A DNA stretch of 64,000 nt from Shewanella halifaxensis HAW-EB4 (GTDB lineage Bacteria > Pseudomonadota > Gammaproteobacteria > Enterobacterales > Shewanellaceae), in the NCBI RefSeq assembly GCF_000019185.1, contig NC_010334.1:1488001-1552000 (forward strand), written 5' to 3'. The position numbers and the translations under genes were made by a program. This document shows, piece after piece, positions 9,384 to 17,085 of this stretch. The first letter of the stretch is position 1, and every line of letters starts with the position of its first letter. The notes under the pieces are model-generated. The model was not told where the DNA came from. It made no database searches and saw only the letters and a program-made list of their open reading frames with translations.

Positions 9384-9579
9384 CGATTTGTTTTGCCTGT
9401 CATTCACTTTGGCACTTAAAAGCGCCTTACACAATATTGAAGCCAATCTTACCAATTTTTTGTCGAGTTTAGTCGTAATTCTTACCGTGTTTCAGTAATA
9501 AATTACAGTATATAAATGCTCATAGCTTTCAACCTTTTGATTTAGTAGTGTTTATAAAATATTTTTACACAGCACTTGA

Positions 9580-9599
9580 TACTGTATGATTGTACAGTA
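9580..9599 (+). promoter_or_regulatory. LexA (SOS) box upstream of recA
   Basis: TACTGTATGATTGTACAGTA matches the gammaproteobacterial LexA consensus CTGT-N8-ACAG exactly, with the usual TA flanks. It is 104 bp before the recA start. A TATACT sequence overlapping its right end could be the recA -10 element. Confidence 0.92.
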
Positions 9600-9703
9600 T
9601 ACTAGTTTCATATTGAGGCTCTAGCCAAGGCTTAAATGAGTCATCACCCTAATGATAAATCAGTGCCCATACCGTGTTGCACTGTGATCCAGAGGATATC
9701 AGA

Positions 9704-10771
9704 ATGAAGACAGATCCAAATAAAGAGAAAGCACTGAACGCAGTTTTAAGCCAGATTGAGAAGCAGTTTGGTAAAGGCTCAATCATGAAGCTAGGCGAAG
9801 ACCGTTCAATGGACGTAGAAACGATTTCTACTGGCTCATTATCTTTGGATGTTGCCTTAGGCGCTGGCGGATTGCCTATGGGTCGTATCGTTGAAATCTA
9901 CGGTCCAGAATCATCAGGTAAAACTACACTGACACTAGAAGTTATTGCAGCGGCTCAGAAGCAAGGTAAAACCTGTGCCTTTATCGATGCTGAGCATGCA
10001 CTAGACCCGATTTATGCGAAAAAGCTAGGTGTGGATATCGACAACCTACTTTGTTCTCAGCCTGATACGGGTGAACAAGCTCTTGAAATTTGTGATGCAT
10101 TAACACGCAGCGGCGCAGTTGACGTTATCGTTGTCGACTCAGTAGCAGCCTTGACACCAAAGGCTGAAATTGAAGGCGAGATTGGCGACTCTCACATGGG
10201 CCTTGCGGCGCGTATGATGAGCCAAGCAATGCGTAAGCTTGCGGGTAACCTTAAGCAGTCAAATACTCTGCTTATCTTTATTAACCAAATTCGTATGAAG
10301 ATTGGTGTTATGTTCGGTAATCCTGAAACGACTACTGGCGGTAACGCACTTAAGTTCTACGCTTCAGTTCGCTTAGATATCCGCCGTACTGGTGCGATTA
10401 AAGATAGAGAAGAAGTGATAGGTAACGAAACCCGCGTTAAAGTGGTTAAGAACAAGATTGCTGCACCATTCAAGCAAGCCGAGTTCCAAATTCTTTACGG
10501 ACAAGGTATTAACAGTACCGGCGAGCTAGTTGACCTTGGTGTACAGCATAAACTAATTGAAAAATCAGGTGCTTGGTATGCTTATAAAGGTAACAAGATT
10601 GGTCAGGGCCGTGCAAACGCGGGTAAATACCTAATCGAAAACCCTGAAGTGTCTGACGAAATTGAAACGACACTACGCGCTATGCTGTTAGGCAATGGTG
10701 AGAAAATTGCTCCAGATGCTGCAGATACAGCCGGTGACAACGTTGACTTAGAGACTGGCGAAGTTTTTTAA
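9704..10771 (+). CDS. recA: Recombinase RecA
   Basis: RecA forms the ATP-dependent strand-exchange filament and triggers LexA self-cleavage. With the ATG at 9704 (AGAGGA Shine-Dalgarno at 9691) it has 355 residues. Motifs include Walker A GPESSGKTT, the Walker B VIVVDSVAAL, the loop L2 region GNPETTTGGNALKFYAS, and an acidic C-terminal tail that regulates filament formation. The LexA box upstream indicates SOS control. Unlike many gammaproteobacteria, no recX gene follows before alaS. Confidence 0.98.
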   Translation: MKTDPNKEKALNAVLSQIEKQFGKGSIMKLGEDRSMDVETISTGSLSLDVALGAGGLPMGRIVEIYGPESSGKTTLTLEVIAAAQKQGKTCAFIDAEHALDPIYAKKLGVDIDNLLCSQPDTGEQALEICDALTRSGAVDVIVVDSVAALTPKAEIEGEIGDSHMGLAARMMSQAMRKLAGNLKQSNTLLIFINQIRMKIGVMFGNPETTTGGNALKFYASVRLDIRRTGAIKDREEVIGNETRVKVVKNKIAAPFKQAEFQILYGQGINSTGELVDLGVQHKLIEKSGAWYAYKGNKIGQGRANAGKYLIENPEVSDEIETTLRAMLLGNGEKIAPDAADTAGDNVDLETGEVF

Positions 10772-10851
10772 GACCAATTTGCTAGTTAAGTGACCTAGCG
10801 TTGTAAGGCTGGGTCGCAATTAGCAATAGATATTGGCAATGGATAGTGAAT

Positions 10852-10888
10852 ATCGCGGTGTGCTATTAGCACGCCGCGATTTTGTTTT
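10852..10888 (+). terminator. Terminator after recA
   Basis: ATCGCGGTGTGC and GCACGCCGCGAT form a 12-bp stem with one G-U-type pair and a 5-nt TATTA loop, followed by TTTTG TTTT. It lies 80 bp past the recA stop. Confidence 0.8.
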
Positions 10889-11300
10889 AATAGCTGCTAA
10901 CTAAAAGTGACGACCAAACTTCATCTAAGCTGTACTCTGTCTAGCGCACCTATCCCTTCAATCCCCCCTGAGCTAACATTGTTCGGCAAACTTCAAGCAA
11001 TACTTTATCTGAAATCAGCTCTAGATAGTTGGTAATTAGCATTACCTTATAATCACGACATCAAGGTCTGTTGCGTTGTTTGGTTGCTTATGCACACAAG
11101 CAATGGCGAGTGATTAAGCTGATTTCGCTCCTGTCTTACTGCACTCTTGCTGTAGTCTCACTGCAATTTATCTATTAGCGACACAGTTTTGTATCAACAG
11201 GGCTGGTTGTTAGCCATGACTCTGCTTATAATGCTATCCATAAAAATTTATCTCTCAGCTCTTTAAGGGCTATTTGCACAACCTAATTCAGGACGGTTTC
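10889..11300. other. recA-alaS intergenic region without a gene
   Basis: About 410 bp in which I find no open frame worth calling, on either strand, and no fragment that reads like RecX. The segment just before alaS holds AT-rich promoter-like sequence (TTATAAT at about 11227) and a short AGCTC/GGGCT hairpin near 11257-11271 that may lie in the alaS leader. Confidence 0.5.
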
Positions 11301-13925
11301 ATGTATCAAACCACTGCAGCACTGCGAAGTGCTTTTTTGGAATATTTCCGCACAAATGGTCATCAGGTAGTTGATAGTAGCTCTCTCGTTCCAGCGAACG
11401 ATCCAACACTACTATTTACTAATGCGGGTATGAACCAGTTTAAAGATGTGTTTTTGGGTGCAGATAAGCGTAGCTATTCTCGTGCAACGTCTTCACAGCG
11501 CTGTGTACGCGCGGGCGGTAAGCACAACGATTTAGATAACGTTGGCTACACTGCACGTCACCACACATTCTTCGAAATGTTAGGTAACTTCAGCTTTGGT
11601 GATTATTTTAAAGAAGAAGCCATTCACTTTGCTTGGACTTTCCTTACTGAAGAATTAAAGCTACCGAAAGAGCGCCTTTGCGTCACCATCTATGAGACAG
11701 ATGACGAAGCATTTGAAATTTGGAATAAGAAAATTGGCGTAGCTGCGGAAAATATTATTCGCATTGGCGATAACAAAGGCGCAGCTTACGCATCAGATAA
11801 CTTCTGGCAAATGGGTGACACAGGTCCTTGTGGTCCATGCTCTGAAATCTTCTACGATCACGGCGATCATATCTGGGGCGGACGTCCTGGCACACCGGAA
11901 GAAGATGGCGACCGTTTCATTGAGATCTGGAACATCGTATTCATGCAATACAACCGTCAAGCTGACGGTGAGATGAAACCACTGCCTAAGCCATCTGTTG
12001 ATACGGGTATGGGGATTGAGCGTATCGCTGCCATTATGCAGGGTGTACATTCAAATTATGAAATTGATATTTTCCAAGCCTTGATCAAGAAAACGGCTGC
12101 TATTCTTGGCGTGACCGATCTTGAGAACAAATCACTTCGCGTCATTGCCGATCACATCCGTTCATGTGCTTTCTTAATTGCAGATGGTGTCATGCCGTCG
12201 AATGAAGGCCGTGGTTATGTGCTTCGTCGTATTATCCGCCGCGCAGTGCGCCACGGTAATAAGCTAGGTGCTACTGAAAGCTTCTTCTATAAGTTGGTAC
12301 CAACATTGATTGAAGTGATGGGCGATGCAGCTAAAGGCTTACAAGAGACTCAGGCTATCGTAGAGAAGTCACTTAAAGCTGAAGAAGAGCAGTTCGCGCG
12401 TACATTGGAGCGTGGCTTAGGTATTTTGGATGCGGCACTCAATGAACTAACGACCAAGGTGTTAGACGGTGAGACAGCATTTAAACTATACGACACCTAC
12501 GGTTTCCCTGTCGATTTGACCGCTGATGTTTGTCGTGAGCGTGAAATCACTGTAGATGAAGCGGGCTTTGAAGCCGCCATGGCCGAGCAACGTAAGCGTG
12601 CACAAGCTGCAGGTCAATTTGATACCGACTATAACGAAGGTCTTAAGATTGACGAGCAAAGTAGCTTTACAGGCTACACCGAACTCAATAACCAAGCTAC
12701 TGTAACGGCTATCTTCAAATCAGGTGAAGCTGCAGAGACTATTACTGCGGGTGACGAAGCGGTTATCGTTCTCGATAACACACCATTTTATGGTGAGTCG
12801 GGCGGCCAGAGTGGTGACAAAGGTGTATTGATTGCAGATGGCATCGAGTTCACTGTTATTGATACACAAAAGTATGGCCAAGCAATTGGTCATATCGGCC
12901 GTGTAGTCACTGGCGAAATTAAAGCGGGTCAGTCATTAACTGCCAACGTTGATAAGAAGCTACGTCATAGAACTGAGCTTAACCACTCTGTGACTCACCT
13001 TTTACATGCGGCTCTTCGCCAAGTGCTTGGTGCTCACGTGAGTCAGAAAGGTTCTTTGGTCGATCCTGAGCGTCTACGTTTTGACTTCTCTCATTTTGAA
13101 GGTGTTAAAGCCAATGAGCTTAAAGAAGTAGAAGAGCTCGTGAATACTCAAATTCGTCGTAACCACGAATTGACCGCCGAAGTCATGGATATCGAAACCG
13201 CCAAAGAGAAAGGTGCAATGGCACTGTTTGGTGAGAAGTACGATTCTGAAGTACGTGTTGTGACTATGGGTGACTTCTCTATCGAACTTTGCGGAGGTAC
13301 TCACGTAGGTCGTACCGGTGATATCGGTTTGTTCAAGATCACTTCTGAAGGTGGTATCGCTGCCGGTATTCGTCGTATTGAGGCGGTAACGGGTGCAGCG
13401 GCAATGGCATATGTTGCTAAGCAGCAAGCACAACTAGAAGAGGCGGCGACCCTATTAAAAGGTGATAGCGCTTCAGTAGTCGCTAAGCTAAAAGCACAGC
13501 TTGATAAGACTAAGCAGCTTGAAAAAGAGCTGTCTCAACTAAAAGACAAGCTTGCAGCGGCGACCAGTGCCGATCTTGCAGGTGAAGCTGTCGAGGTTAA
13601 TGGCGTAAAGGTTTTAGTTAAGAAGCTTGAAGGCGTCGATGCGGGCGCGCTGCGTGGCCTACAAGATGAGCTTAAGCAGAAGCTTCAATCTGGTATTGTG
13701 GTTTTAGCTATCGCTGGTGAAGACAAGGTTAACTTGATTGTTGGCGTGACGAAGGATTTAACTGGTAAAGTTAAAGCTGGCGAGTTAGTCGCTTCTATCG
13801 CTGTTCAAGTTGGTGGTAAAGGTGGTGGGCGTCCTGATATGGCTCAAGCAGGCGGTAGCCAGCCAGAGAACTTAGACGGTGCGTTAGAGCAAGTTATCCC
13901 ATGGATCACGGCTAAGCTGTCTTAA
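11301..13925 (+). CDS. alaS: Alanine--tRNA ligase
   Basis: AlaS charges tRNA-Ala and edits mischarged Ser/Gly. The ATG at 11301, preceded by CAGGACGG, gives 874 residues starting MYQTTAALRSAFLEYF; the frame opens nine codons earlier. The class II aminoacylation core (TSSQRCVRAGGKHNDLDNVG, FFEMLGNFSFGDYFKEEAI), the editing domain zinc motif HSVTHLLHAALR with CGGTH, and the C-terminal coiled-coil plus glycine-rich C-Ala domain (GGKGGGRPDMAQAGG) are all visible. It is followed by a strong terminator. Confidence 0.98.
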   Translation: MYQTTAALRSAFLEYFRTNGHQVVDSSSLVPANDPTLLFTNAGMNQFKDVFLGADKRSYSRATSSQRCVRAGGKHNDLDNVGYTARHHTFFEMLGNFSFGDYFKEEAIHFAWTFLTEELKLPKERLCVTIYETDDEAFEIWNKKIGVAAENIIRIGDNKGAAYASDNFWQMGDTGPCGPCSEIFYDHGDHIWGGRPGTPEEDGDRFIEIWNIVFMQYNRQADGEMKPLPKPSVDTGMGIERIAAIMQGVHSNYEIDIFQALIKKTAAILGVTDLENKSLRVIADHIRSCAFLIADGVMPSNEGRGYVLRRIIRRAVRHGNKLGATESFFYKLVPTLIEVMGDAAKGLQETQAIVEKSLKAEEEQFARTLERGLGILDAALNELTTKVLDGETAFKLYDTYGFPVDLTADVCREREITVDEAGFEAAMAEQRKRAQAAGQFDTDYNEGLKIDEQSSFTGYTELNNQATVTAIFKSGEAAETITAGDEAVIVLDNTPFYGESGGQSGDKGVLIADGIEFTVIDTQKYGQAIGHIGRVVTGEIKAGQSLTANVDKKLRHRTELNHSVTHLLHAALRQVLGAHVSQKGSLVDPERLRFDFSHFEGVKANELKEVEELVNTQIRRNHELTAEVMDIETAKEKGAMALFGEKYDSEVRVVTMGDFSIELCGGTHVGRTGDIGLFKITSEGGIAAGIRRIEAVTGAAAMAYVAKQQAQLEEAATLLKGDSASVVAKLKAQLDKTKQLEKELSQLKDKLAAATSADLAGEAVEVNGVKVLVKKLEGVDAGALRGLQDELKQKLQSGIVVLAIAGEDKVNLIVGVTKDLTGKVKAGELVASIAVQVGGKGGGRPDMAQAGGSQPENLDGALEQVIPWITAKLS

Positions 13926-13948
13926 ATAGTCGGATACCTTAAATTTAG

Positions 13949-13973
13949 AAACGCCCTTTATGGGCGTTTTTTT
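13949..13973 (+). terminator. Terminator after alaS
   Basis: AACGCCC-TTTA-GGGCGTT stem followed by a run of seven T, 24 bp past the alaS stop. Confidence 0.9.
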
Positions 13974-14025
13974 ATGGAATAAGCAAACTGCTATAGACTC
14001 TTTTCAACCACGCACACGTAGCTAA

Positions 14026-14054
14026 TACCAATCGAGCTAAATATGTGATTGGTA
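14026..14054. repeat. Small palindromic intergenic element
   Basis: TACCAATC and GATTGGTA form a perfect 8-bp inverted repeat around a 13-nt loop. Short palindromes with this TACCAATC core occur in intergenic DNA of marine gammaproteobacteria, as I recall. Within the window this is the clearest copy. It stands in the ~510-bp alaS-csrA gap, which otherwise shows only AT-rich DNA and a probable csrA -10 box (TATAAT at 14376-14381). Confidence 0.4.
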
Positions 14055-14438
14055 TAAAATGCAGCGTTTTAAAGTCAGTTTGGTATCGGTTTCTAGTGAT
14101 GTGGCATATCTGAAAGCTTAAGAGCCTGAGTATTTTTTATAAACTGAATTAGAGAGTTGTTTGGCTTAAGTTTGTATATTGTAGTCTTACATCTGGGCAA
14201 TGTTCTAATTCATGCTAGTTTAATGTTAACAGCTGATAATCGCTGTTATCGGGTAAAAGTTATTCTTAATATGGTTAAAAAGGTTTCAAGCGCATAACTG
14301 TGATTTAATACTGGAAAGGTGTAATTATTTAACGCTTTTCTCATAGAATACTGTTAATTTGTACTAAGCTAACCTTATAATACAAATATAACGGATTTAT
14401 GCCGTATAAGCAGAATTAGGAACTAAAGGAGCAACATA

Positions 14439-14636
14439 ATGCTGATATTGACTCGTCGTGTTGGTGAAACACTGATGATTGGTGATGAAGTAACTGTCAC
14501 TGTATTAGGCGTTAAAGGTAACCAAGTAAGAATTGGTGTAAATGCACCTAAAGAAGTCTCTGTACATCGTGAAGAGATTTACCAACGCATTCAGTCTGAA
14601 AAATCAGGTACGCCATCAGAAGGCGGTAACTTTTGA
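14439..14636 (+). CDS. csrA: Carbon storage regulator CsrA
   Basis: CsrA is a small dimeric RNA-binding protein that blocks or stabilises mRNAs by binding GGA motifs in leaders, controlling carbon flux, motility and biofilm. The 65 residues read [18 protein letters not shown] with the beta-strand core, [19 protein letters not shown] carrying the RNA-binding VHREE, and a short tail. The Shine-Dalgarno AAAGGAGC contains a GGA, as in autoregulated csrA genes. A terminator follows at once, then a decayed partial copy of the same gene. Confidence 0.98.
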
Positions 14637-14664
14637 TCTGAATGAGATCAAATAAGAATTCTAG

Positions 14665-14691
14665 AAGCCAGTTAATAACTGGCTTTTTTAT
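14665..14691 (+). terminator. Terminator after csrA
   Basis: AAGCCAGTT-AAT-AACTGGC stem followed by TTTTTTA. The same hairpin, degraded by one change, recurs at the end of the csrA-like duplicate downstream. Confidence 0.88.
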
Positions 14692-14759
14692 TTCTGGGCT
14701 TTGGGTTTTGAGGCTTCGGCGCTAAAAGCTGCTAAGGCGATCTAAGGGCTAACCTAGCC

Positions 14760-14960
14760 AGATTGGGTGTAAATGCATCCACTCATAAAGAAGAGGTCTC
14801 CGTACCTAATCGTTTTTGTCTATGGTGAAGAGATTGACCAACCCATTCAGTCTGAAAAATCAGCTACGCCAATCGATGACGGTAACTTTTGATCTGAATG
14901 AGATCAATTAAGCCTTTTTTGAAACCAGTAGAAGCCAGTTAATAACGGGCTTTATTATTT
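14760..14960 (+). pseudogene. Decayed partial duplicate of csrA 3' half with its terminator
   Basis: The stretch repeats csrA positions ~14529-14694 in the same orientation. Shared blocks include GGTGTAAATGCA, GTGAAGAGATT, CATTCAGTCTGAAAAATCAG, GGTAACTTTTGATCTGAATG and AGAAGCCAGTTAATAAC. Relative to csrA it has small insertions (a few bases after GTAAATGCATC, ~16 bases between GTAC and GGTGAAGAG, and more before the hairpin) that break the frame. The first half of csrA and its start are missing. The terminator stem is damaged (AACGGGC for AACTGGC). This is a dead tandem copy, or a transcribed remnant with an unknown role. Confidence 0.85.
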
Positions 14961-15081
14961 TTATGGGGGATGTAAACCTCCATAAATCCCCAGTAAATCC
15001 AATTTATAGGACGAGTTAGACTGTTATACAAGCAAGCTGCTTAAAAACAGCTCAAACGGGGGAGGGTTTCTTAAAAAGGGT

Positions 15082-15109
15082 TTGACTTATTTTCGGCAGA
15101 CAGTAATAT
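15082..15109 (+). promoter_or_regulatory. Promoter of the tRNA array
   Basis: TTGACT (15082-15087) and TAATAT (15104-15109) are spaced by 16 bp and followed by a GC-rich discriminator (GTGCGCC), typical of stable-RNA promoters under stringent control. The first tRNA starts 14 bp downstream. Confidence 0.75.
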
Positions 15110-15123
15110 GTGCGCCAAGAAAC

Positions 15124-15215
15124 GGAGAGGTGGCCGAGTGGCCGAAGGCGCTCCCCTGCTAAGGGAGTATGGGCTTTAACTCCCATCGAGGGTTCGAATC
15201 CCTCCTTCTCCGCCA
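15124..15215 (+). tRNA. tRNA-Ser (GCU), copy 1
   Basis: A 92-nt gene with encoded CCA, a long variable arm (TATGGGCTTTAACTCCCATC) typical of serine tRNAs, T-loop GGTTCGAATCC, and anticodon loop CTGCTAA giving anticodon GCU, which reads AGC/AGU. The acceptor stem GGAGAGG pairs with CTTCTCC including one G-U. It opens the array. Confidence 0.97.
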
Positions 15216-15236
15216 TTTCTTACAATAGACAACGAT

Positions 15237-15313
15237 GCGGATGTAGCTCAGCTGGATAGAGTACCTGGCTACGAACCAGGCGGTCGGAGGTTCGAATCCT
15301 CCCATCCGCACCA
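15237..15313 (+). tRNA. tRNA-Arg (ACG), copy 1
   Basis: A 77-nt gene with encoded CCA. The anticodon loop CTACGAA gives anticodon ACG, whose A34 is normally deaminated to inosine so that CGU, CGC and CGA are read. The acceptor stem is GCGGATG/CATCCGC and the anticodon stem is CCTGG/CCAGG. Confidence 0.97.
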
Positions 15314-15343
15314 TTTCTATTGTCGTGATAAATGTTTTAGTGA

Positions 15344-15420
15344 GCGGATGTAGCTCAGCTGGATAGAGTACCTGGCTACGAACCACGCGGTCGGAGGTTC
15401 GAATCCTCCCATCCGCACCA
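15344..15420 (+). tRNA. tRNA-Arg (ACG), copy 2, with mismatch in anticodon stem
   Basis: Identical to copy 1 except that base 15386 is C instead of G, so the 3' half of the anticodon stem reads CCACG instead of CCAGG. This breaks the 28-42 pair (C-C). All other arms and the CCA are intact. The copy could be partly functional, a decaying allele, or a sequencing error. Confidence 0.93.
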
Positions 15421-15452
15421 TTAAATCATTTATAGCAGTAAGCATTCTATAT

Positions 15453-15529
15453 GCGGATGTAGCTCAGCTGGATAGAGTACCTGGCTACGAACCAGGCGGT
15501 CGGAGGTTCGAATCCTCCCATCCGCACCA
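15453..15529 (+). tRNA. tRNA-Arg (ACG), copy 3
   Basis: 77 nt, same sequence as copy 1, acceptor stem GCGGATG/CATCCGC, intact anticodon stem CCTGG/CCAGG, anticodon ACG, encoded CCA. Confidence 0.97.
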
Positions 15530-15560
15530 TAGAGTGAAAAGAATTTAAGATTTTATATGA

Positions 15561-15637
15561 GCGGATGTAGCTCAGCTGGATAGAGTACCTGGCTACGAAC
15601 CAGGCGGTCGGAGGTTCGAATCCTCCCATCCGCACCA
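15561..15637 (+). tRNA. tRNA-Arg (ACG), copy 4
   Basis: 77 nt, acceptor stem GCGGATG/CATCCGC, intact anticodon stem, anticodon ACG, encoded CCA. First gene of duplicated unit A. Confidence 0.97.
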
Positions 15638-15672
15638 TATAAAACATATTAGATATAATTAGTACCGATTTT

Positions 15673-15749
15673 GCGCGTGTAGCTCAGCTGGATAGAGTAC
15701 CTGGCTACGAACCAGGCGGTCGGAGGTTCGAATCCTCCCACGCGCACCA
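15673..15749 (+). tRNA. tRNA-Arg (ACG), copy 5, alternative acceptor stem
   Basis: 77 nt, anticodon ACG. The body equals the other Arg copies, but the acceptor stem is GCGCGTG/CACGCGC: two adjacent pairs (positions 4-69 and 5-68) differ and both are compensated, so the stem stays fully paired. Confidence 0.97.
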
Positions 15750-15758
15750 TGAATTGAC

Positions 15759-15850
15759 GGAGAGGTGGCCGAGTGGCCGAAGGCGCTCCCCTGCTAAGGG
15801 AGTATGGGCTTTAACTCCCATCGAGGGTTCGAATCCCTCCTTCTCCGCCA
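15759..15850 (+). tRNA. tRNA-Ser (GCU), copy 2
   Basis: 92 nt, identical to copy 1, anticodon GCU, encoded CCA. It lies only 9 bp after Arg copy 5 and is followed by a terminator. Confidence 0.97.
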
Positions 15851-15860
15851 TCATTTGAAC

Positions 15861-15889
15861 AAAAAACCGCAACAGTGTTGCGGTTTTTT
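15861..15889 (+). terminator. Terminator inside the tRNA array
   Basis: CCGCAACA/TGTTGCGG stem with an A-run before and TTTTTT after, 11 bp past Ser copy 2. It implies that unit B is a separate transcript or depends on read-through. Confidence 0.85.
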
Positions 15890-15926
15890 GTCCTCAGAAT
15901 GATTGTGATGTTTAAGTTTTATATGA

Positions 15927-16003
15927 GCGGATGTAGCTCAGCTGGATAGAGTACCTGGCTACGAACCAGGCGGTCGGAGGTTCGAATCCTCCCATCCGCA
16001 CCA
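15927..16003 (+). tRNA. tRNA-Arg (ACG), copy 6
   Basis: 77 nt, acceptor stem GCGGATG/CATCCGC, anticodon ACG, encoded CCA. Equivalent of copy 4 in unit B. Confidence 0.97.
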
Positions 16004-16036
16004 TATGAAACCATTGATATAAGTAGTACCGATTTT

Positions 16037-16113
16037 GCGCGTGTAGCTCAGCTGGATAGAGTACCTGGCTACGAACCAGGCGGTCGGAGGTTCGAATCCT
16101 CCCACGCGCACCA
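16037..16113 (+). tRNA. tRNA-Arg (ACG), copy 7, alternative acceptor stem
   Basis: 77 nt, anticodon ACG, acceptor stem GCGCGTG/CACGCGC as in copy 5. Encoded CCA. Confidence 0.97.
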
Positions 16114-16122
16114 TGAATTGAC

Positions 16123-16214
16123 GGAGAGGTGGCCGAGTGGCCGAAGGCGCTCCCCTGCTAAGGGAGTATGGGCTTTAACTCCCATCGAGGGTTCGAATCC
16201 CTCCTTCTCCGCCA
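16123..16214 (+). tRNA. tRNA-Ser (GCU), copy 3
   Basis: 92 nt, identical to the other two Ser copies, anticodon GCU, encoded CCA. Last gene of the array. Confidence 0.97.
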
Positions 16215-16225
16215 TCATTACATGC

Positions 16226-16254
16226 AAAAAAACCGCACTCGTTGCGGTTTTTTT
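16226..16254 (+). terminator. Terminator at end of tRNA array
   Basis: AAACCGCA-CTCG-TGCGGTTT stem followed by TTTT, 12 bp after the last tRNA. Sister of the terminator at 15861-15889. Confidence 0.88.
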
Positions 16255-16255
16255 G

Positions 16256-16818
16256 TATCTGCAATTTGCTTCGCATCGACTCGATTGTTGATTTCTCCTC
16301 AATGCTATAACTCGCTCCACTCCATAGTCCTGTAGCTCTTTGCCTTATGATTAGGTCGCTTCTTAATTGGCTACAAAACCTAGCTATTAATGCCTGTGAT
16401 GTACCTGCCAACTAATATGATTGAAATTTTGTTTTGCTAAACTGCATAAATTGTCACTTCTGTATTCCTCGCACCAATCTGTTCTTTTTTCTGAATTCAT
16501 TTTCCCGTAAATGCACTGTTAAATTAGAAAAAATGGCTACAAAAGACTGTATATTATCGGATGTTCAGTTTTCTAGTTGATTTTATGTGATTTTATTAGT
16601 CGATGGCGATTAATGATCGTATTTATGGTACGACCAATTTACAAGTGGCTCGCTATTTTGTTATATATTAGTTATTGTTTTTAGCGGTGGTCACCATTTG
16701 ACAGCGAAGCAGTATCTAAAATGAATGGAATAAATTGCATAATATGTGAATGGTAGGTGAATATTTATTGAGTGTCATCCATGTTTATTCACAAATCAAA
16801 TATCGATAAGAGGAAGAG
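16256..16818. other. Gene-free region upstream of oadGAB
   Basis: About 560 bp of AT-rich DNA with no convincing frame on either strand. It presumably carries the oad promoter; a GAGGAAGAG Shine-Dalgarno stands just before the oadG ATG. I see no clear operator. Confidence 0.5.
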
Positions 16819-17070
16819 ATGGCTTCAATATCTGAGCAGTTATATGACGCATTGGGGATTATGATACTAGGTATGTCACTGGTATTTGTTTTTCTAAGTA
16901 CCCTTATTTTTGCTATGAAATTGGTTGCTCGAACATTTGGGCCTGCAGCGCTAGAGGCGAGTTCTGCTCCAGAGAGTCAACCACAACCGAGTCAATCTGC
17001 CGTGAGCCCATTAATGGCGGCGGTTATTACTGCTGCAATTCATCAGCACCGAAAAAAAAATATAATATAA
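16819..17070 (+). CDS. oadG: Oxaloacetate decarboxylase Na+ pump, gamma subunit
   Basis: An 83-residue membrane protein with one N-terminal helix (about residues 12-36) and a Pro/Gln/Ser-rich polar linker ending in HQHRKKNII. In this family the gamma subunit anchors and assembles the alpha and beta subunits and its C-terminus binds zinc. Position (first of oadG-oadA-oadB, 15 bp before oadA) and length support the call; sequence conservation in this family is low. Confidence 0.93.
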   Translation: MASISEQLYDALGIMILGMSLVFVFLSTLIFAMKLVARTFGPAALEASSAPESQPQPSQSAVSPLMAAVITAAIHQHRKKNII

Positions 17071-17085
17071 GTAGGGAGTTTTTGT

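Larger units (their letters stand above)
15545..15890 (+). repeat. Segmental duplication in tRNA array, unit A
   Basis: Unit A holds Arg copy 4, Arg copy 5, Ser copy 2 and a terminator. It recurs at 15912-16255 (unit B) with the same gene order and closely similar spacers: TTTTATATGA before the first tRNA, AGTACCGATTTTGCGC before the second, CCATGAATTGACGGAGAGG between the last two, and a poly-A CCGCA...TGCGG poly-T hairpin at the end. Confidence 0.85.
15912..16255 (+). repeat. Segmental duplication in tRNA array, unit B
   Basis: Second copy of unit A (15545-15890) with Arg copy 6, Arg copy 7, Ser copy 3 and a terminator. The tRNA genes are the same and the spacers differ by a few substitutions and small indels. 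Confidence 0.85.

Noticed and set aside
9384..9455. A 24-codon N-terminal extension of MutS
   Set aside because: MutS proteins start at the MTAIDPQ methionine, and the extension lies in the recA/mutS promoter region.
15159..16320. Minus-strand frames over the tRNA genes encoding proteins with repeated MVRMGGFEPPTAWFVARYS
   Set aside because: They are antisense translations of tRNA-Arg and tRNA-Ser genes, a well-known annotation artefact.
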